Below, in pieces: positions 5,212 through 6,957 of a stretch of DNA of 6,957 nt. Positions within the stretch are counted from its first letter, which is position 1; each line of letters begins with the position of its first letter. This stretch comes from Thermoplasmata archaeon (GTDB lineage: Archaea; Thermoplasmatota; Thermoplasmata; Lutacidiplasmatales; UBA184). Made by a program: the position numbers and the translations under genes. The stretch lies in NCBI GenBank assembly GCA_030044475.1, contig JASHVP010000073.1, positions 1-6,957 on the forward strand, written 5' to 3'. The notes below the pieces were generated by a model. It worked only from the letters and a program-made list of their open reading frames with translations, did no database searches and was not told the origin of the DNA.

Positions 5212-6183
5212 TCACGGGGGCGGCGACGCGGTCTCGTGCGCGGTCGGTTCGAGCGAGGGCCGAGGCGCGGCCGCCGGGAGCTCCTCGCTCCCCGGCCGGG
5301 CGAGCCAGGGGCGACCCGGGGGTCCCTGGTAATAGCGTCGGATGAGGTAGCTCGCCTCGGCCGCCATTACCACCGCCATCACCGCGCCGAACGCGACCAC
5401 GGACGCGTTCGATCCCCCGTCGCTGGCCACCGCCAGGCCGCAGAGGGCCATCGCGAAGAACGCCGCGGCGAGGCCGCCGAGGAGGCCGACCTCCCCCTCC
5501 TGCACGCGGCGCGCGAGCAGGTGCCGGACCAGGAGGGCGAACGCGACCGCCATCAGCCCTGTCATCGCGAGGCCCCCGACCGTGGGGAACGCGGTCACCC
5601 ACGGGGCGAGGACCGACGCGGCCGTCAGCGCGAGGAGCGCCTCGCGCTCCACCCGGGACAGCGGCGCCCACACGACCAGGGCAGCCATCACCGCCGCCAT
5701 CGACCAAAAGAACCAGACGGACGAGAGGCCGATCGCGAGCACGTCGGAATTCGGCGGGGGCGTGGCGGGACCCGCCAGCGCGAAGAGGATCCCCATGAGC
5801 ACTTCGGAGCCGGTCGCCACGACGCCGAGCGAGACCGGCCAGAGCCAGCCGTGCGGCCGGATCCGGCGGTCTTGGAAGATGACGAGGCCGATGAACCAGA
5901 TCCCCGCCGGCGCCATCATCATGAAGTTGAACGCGAGCAGCACCCAGGTCCACGCCGAGGTCCCGTCCGAGTTGAAGAACACCATCACGAGCGACATCAG
6001 GAGGACGCTGCCGCCCCCCAACACCGCGAGCGCCAGGAGCATCTGCGTGACGAGGGGCGGGGCGTGGTTGGACGGGAGGACCTTCCCGAGGACGAAGATC
6101 GTGATGACGACCATCGCCGCCGCGATCGTCGCGAACGGCAGGAACGCCGTGCTCACGCCGACCGGCGGCACCGGAACCGGCAT
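5212..6183 (-). CDS. Unrecognised integral membrane protein, about nine helices
   Basis: I do not recognise this 323-residue protein. Hydrophobic stretches at about 12-33, 45-70, 77-104, 113-138, 148-173, 180-200, 202-223, 231-253 and 259-280 predict nine membrane helices with short loops, the most polar being QDRRIRPHGW (104-113) and the acidic/basic turn SRVEREA (176-182). The last 40 residues are a proline- and glutamate-containing soluble tail. There is no signal peptide, nucleotide-binding motif or obvious heme or copper site. A methionine cluster, FNFMMM (85-90), lies in helix 3, and histidines are few (H40, H111, H221, H316). It lies 71 bases upstream of the two-domain cupredoxin on the same strand, so a membrane partner in the same electron-transfer or copper-handling module is plausible but inferred. 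ATG 6183 has no Shine-Dalgarno sequence; a TATA-like element about 31 bases upstream suggests a leaderless message. Confidence 0.8.
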   Translation of the reverse strand: MPVPVPPVGVSTAFLPFATIAAAMVVITIFVLGKVLPSNHAPPLVTQMLLALAVLGGGSVLLMSLVMVFFNSDGTSAWTWVLLAFNFMMMAPAGIWFIGLVIFQDRRIRPHGWLWPVSLGVVATGSEVLMGILFALAGPATPPPNSDVLAIGLSSVWFFWSMAAVMAALVVWAPLSRVEREALLALTAASVLAPWVTAFPTVGGLAMTGLMAVAFALLVRHLLARRVQEGEVGLLGGLAAAFFAMALCGLAVASDGGSNASVVAFGAVMAVVMAAEASYLIRRYYQGPPGRPWLARPGSEELPAAAPRPSLEPTAHETASPPP

Positions 6184-6209
6184 CGGACCGCCGGCGCGAC
6201 CGGGGCTCG

Positions 6210-6218
6210 GTTGATATC
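6210..6218 (-). promoter_or_regulatory. TATA-like box for the nine-helix membrane protein
   Basis: On the minus strand this reads GATATCAAC, about 31 bases before ATG 6183, predicting transcription from near 6188 and an essentially leaderless message. That fits the absence of a Shine-Dalgarno sequence. It shares TATCAAC with the element at 5174-5180. Confidence 0.45.
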
Positions 6219-6236
6219 CCCGGTGTACCGACCGGT

Positions 6237-6264
6237 CGCGGGACCCCTCAACGGGAGTCCCGCG
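6237..6264. repeat. Inverted repeat spanning the stop codon of the CBS-ParB gene
   Basis: CGCGGGAC (6237-6244) pairs with GTCCCGCG (6257-6264). CCC/GGG (6245-6247 with 6253-6255) can extend the stem past one bulged A, leaving a five-base loop. The stop codon (6248-6250) lies in the loop region. On the minus strand no T run follows, so a role as a transcription terminator is not supported; 3'-end protection of the message is possible. Confidence 0.35.
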
Positions 6265-6957
6265 GGGAGTTCGGCGCGCCTTCGAACCGGCGGAGCAGCT
6301 GCGTCGTCACCTCGACCAGCGGATGGTGGCTCGCGTGGTCGATCTCGACGTCGGCGACGGTCCGGAGGTGGTGCTCCTTCGCGAGTCGCTCGAACCCCGT
6401 CTCCTTCGCGTCGAACTCGTCCGGACGGTCGCACGTCAGGATGAACGCTTGGAGCTGGGTGAGCCCCATCTCGCGCGCGGCGAGCGCCCGGTGGTGCCCG
6501 TCGACCAGGATCCACGTCGGTCCCTTCTGGACGACGAGCACCGGCTCGGCGAAGCCCCGCTCGAGCTCGTACCGTCGTCCCTCGAGCTCGTCCTCGAAGA
6601 CCTTCCACTGCGTCGGCGTGAGCTCGTCGATCCGGACCAGGCCGCGATGCATCGAGAACGGCAGGCCGTACCGATCCGCCAGGAGTTGCCGCAGGGTGTC
6701 CGCCTTCGCCGGGGACGCCCGCTCGAAGTGCGACCGGACGACGTCGATGCTCGCCAGGATCCCGCACAGTCGGCCGTCCGCGTCGATGATCGGGAGGTCG
6801 CGCAGGCCGAACCGGAACATGATGCGGGCGGCGTCGTCGAGGCCGGTCTCGGGGGTCGCCGTGATCGTGCCGCCCCGGATGATCTGGGCGAGGGGGGTCG
6901 AGCCCTCGAGCCGGTGCCGGAGCAACTCCTTCGCGCTCACGAAGCCGACGAGCCGCC
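6248..6957 (-). CDS. CBS-domain plus ParB/Srx-fold protein, SerK-like (5' end outside window)
   Basis: Reading remains open to the window edge. The GTG at 6940 is not the true start, because the residues before it (RLVGF) complete a first CBS motif, RLVGFVSAKELL. A second CBS unit follows (TITATPETGLDDAARIMF, then LRDLPIIDADGRLCGILA), together making a nucleotide-sensing CBS pair. The C-terminal part has a ParB/sulfiredoxin-like fold, with EPVLVVQKGPTWILVDGHHR leading into ALAAREMG; the DGHHR box is coded at 6488-6502. That motif occurs in ParB relatives and in SerK, the ADP-dependent free-serine kinase of Thermococcus, also once annotated as ParB. Without a helix-turn-helix or a ParA neighbour, chromosome partitioning is unlikely. 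A small-molecule kinase or ATPase controlled by adenylates through the CBS pair is my inference. The gap to the membrane protein gene downstream is 64 bases. Confidence 0.8.
   Translation of the reverse strand, partial: RLVGFVSAKELLRHRLEGSTPLAQIIRGGTITATPETGLDDAARIMFRFGLRDLPIIDADGRLCGILASIDVVRSHFERASPAKADTLRQLLADRYGLPFSMHRGLVRIDELTPTQWKVFEDELEGRRYELERGFAEPVLVVQKGPTWILVDGHHRALAAREMGLTQLQAFILTCDRPDEFDAKETGFERLAKEHHLRTVADVEIDHASHHPLVEVTTQLLRRFEGAPNSPRDSR

Noticed and set aside
5141..5953. Upstream extension of the tandem cupredoxin frame to 620 residues
   Set aside because: The added part is the out-of-frame shadow of the membrane protein gene, rich in R, G and P. Only GTG 5215 or GTG 5140 are realistic starts.
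5236..6444. 402-residue plus-strand frame opposite the membrane protein
   Set aside because: Nearly all R, H, E and D residues; mirror of a hydrophobic membrane protein and not a plausible globular product.

Overview
The window reads as a chromosomal fragment of a very GC-rich archaeon. The reasons are a SpoVT/AbrB domain fused to PhoU, TATA-type promoter elements at leaderless or short-leader distance from several starts, rusticyanin/sulfocyanin-type cupredoxins densely dotted with N-glycosylation sequons, and a CBS + ParB/Srx-fold protein with a DGHHR motif. An aerobic terrestrial or acid-soil member of Thermoplasmatota would fit best, but that placement is inference from gene content only.

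Layout. 1-1304 (minus strand) is a twin-arginine translocation cluster: tatA, then tatC, then a second divergent TatA/TatB-like protein cut by the window edge. 1405-2442 (minus) is an AbrB-PhoU regulator with an elaborate inverted-repeat region before its start and a perfect palindrome after its end, where tatA's promoter should lie. 2522-5140 is a copper electron-transfer block. A membrane-anchored cupredoxin (minus, 2522-3301) faces divergently, across what looks like one shared promoter element, a plus-strand pair (3384-3602 and 3595-4053). That pair together makes up a cytochrome oxidase subunit II split between its two transmembrane helices; the second gene carries a complete CuA site. 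Converging on it is a two-domain cupredoxin (minus, 4091-5140) whose first domain has lost two of its four copper ligands. 5212-6183 (minus) is an unrecognised protein with about nine membrane helices. 6248-6957 (minus, 5' end outside the window) is a CBS-ParB/Srx-fold (SerK-like) protein.

How the genes may work together (inference). The cupredoxins would carry electrons outside the membrane to the CuA subunit, standing in for cytochrome c, and the multi-helix membrane protein may belong to the same module. No heme-copper subunit I is present, so the partner oxidase must be encoded elsewhere. Coding density is high, there is no RNA gene, CRISPR array or insertion sequence, and no gap between genes exceeds about 110 bases.
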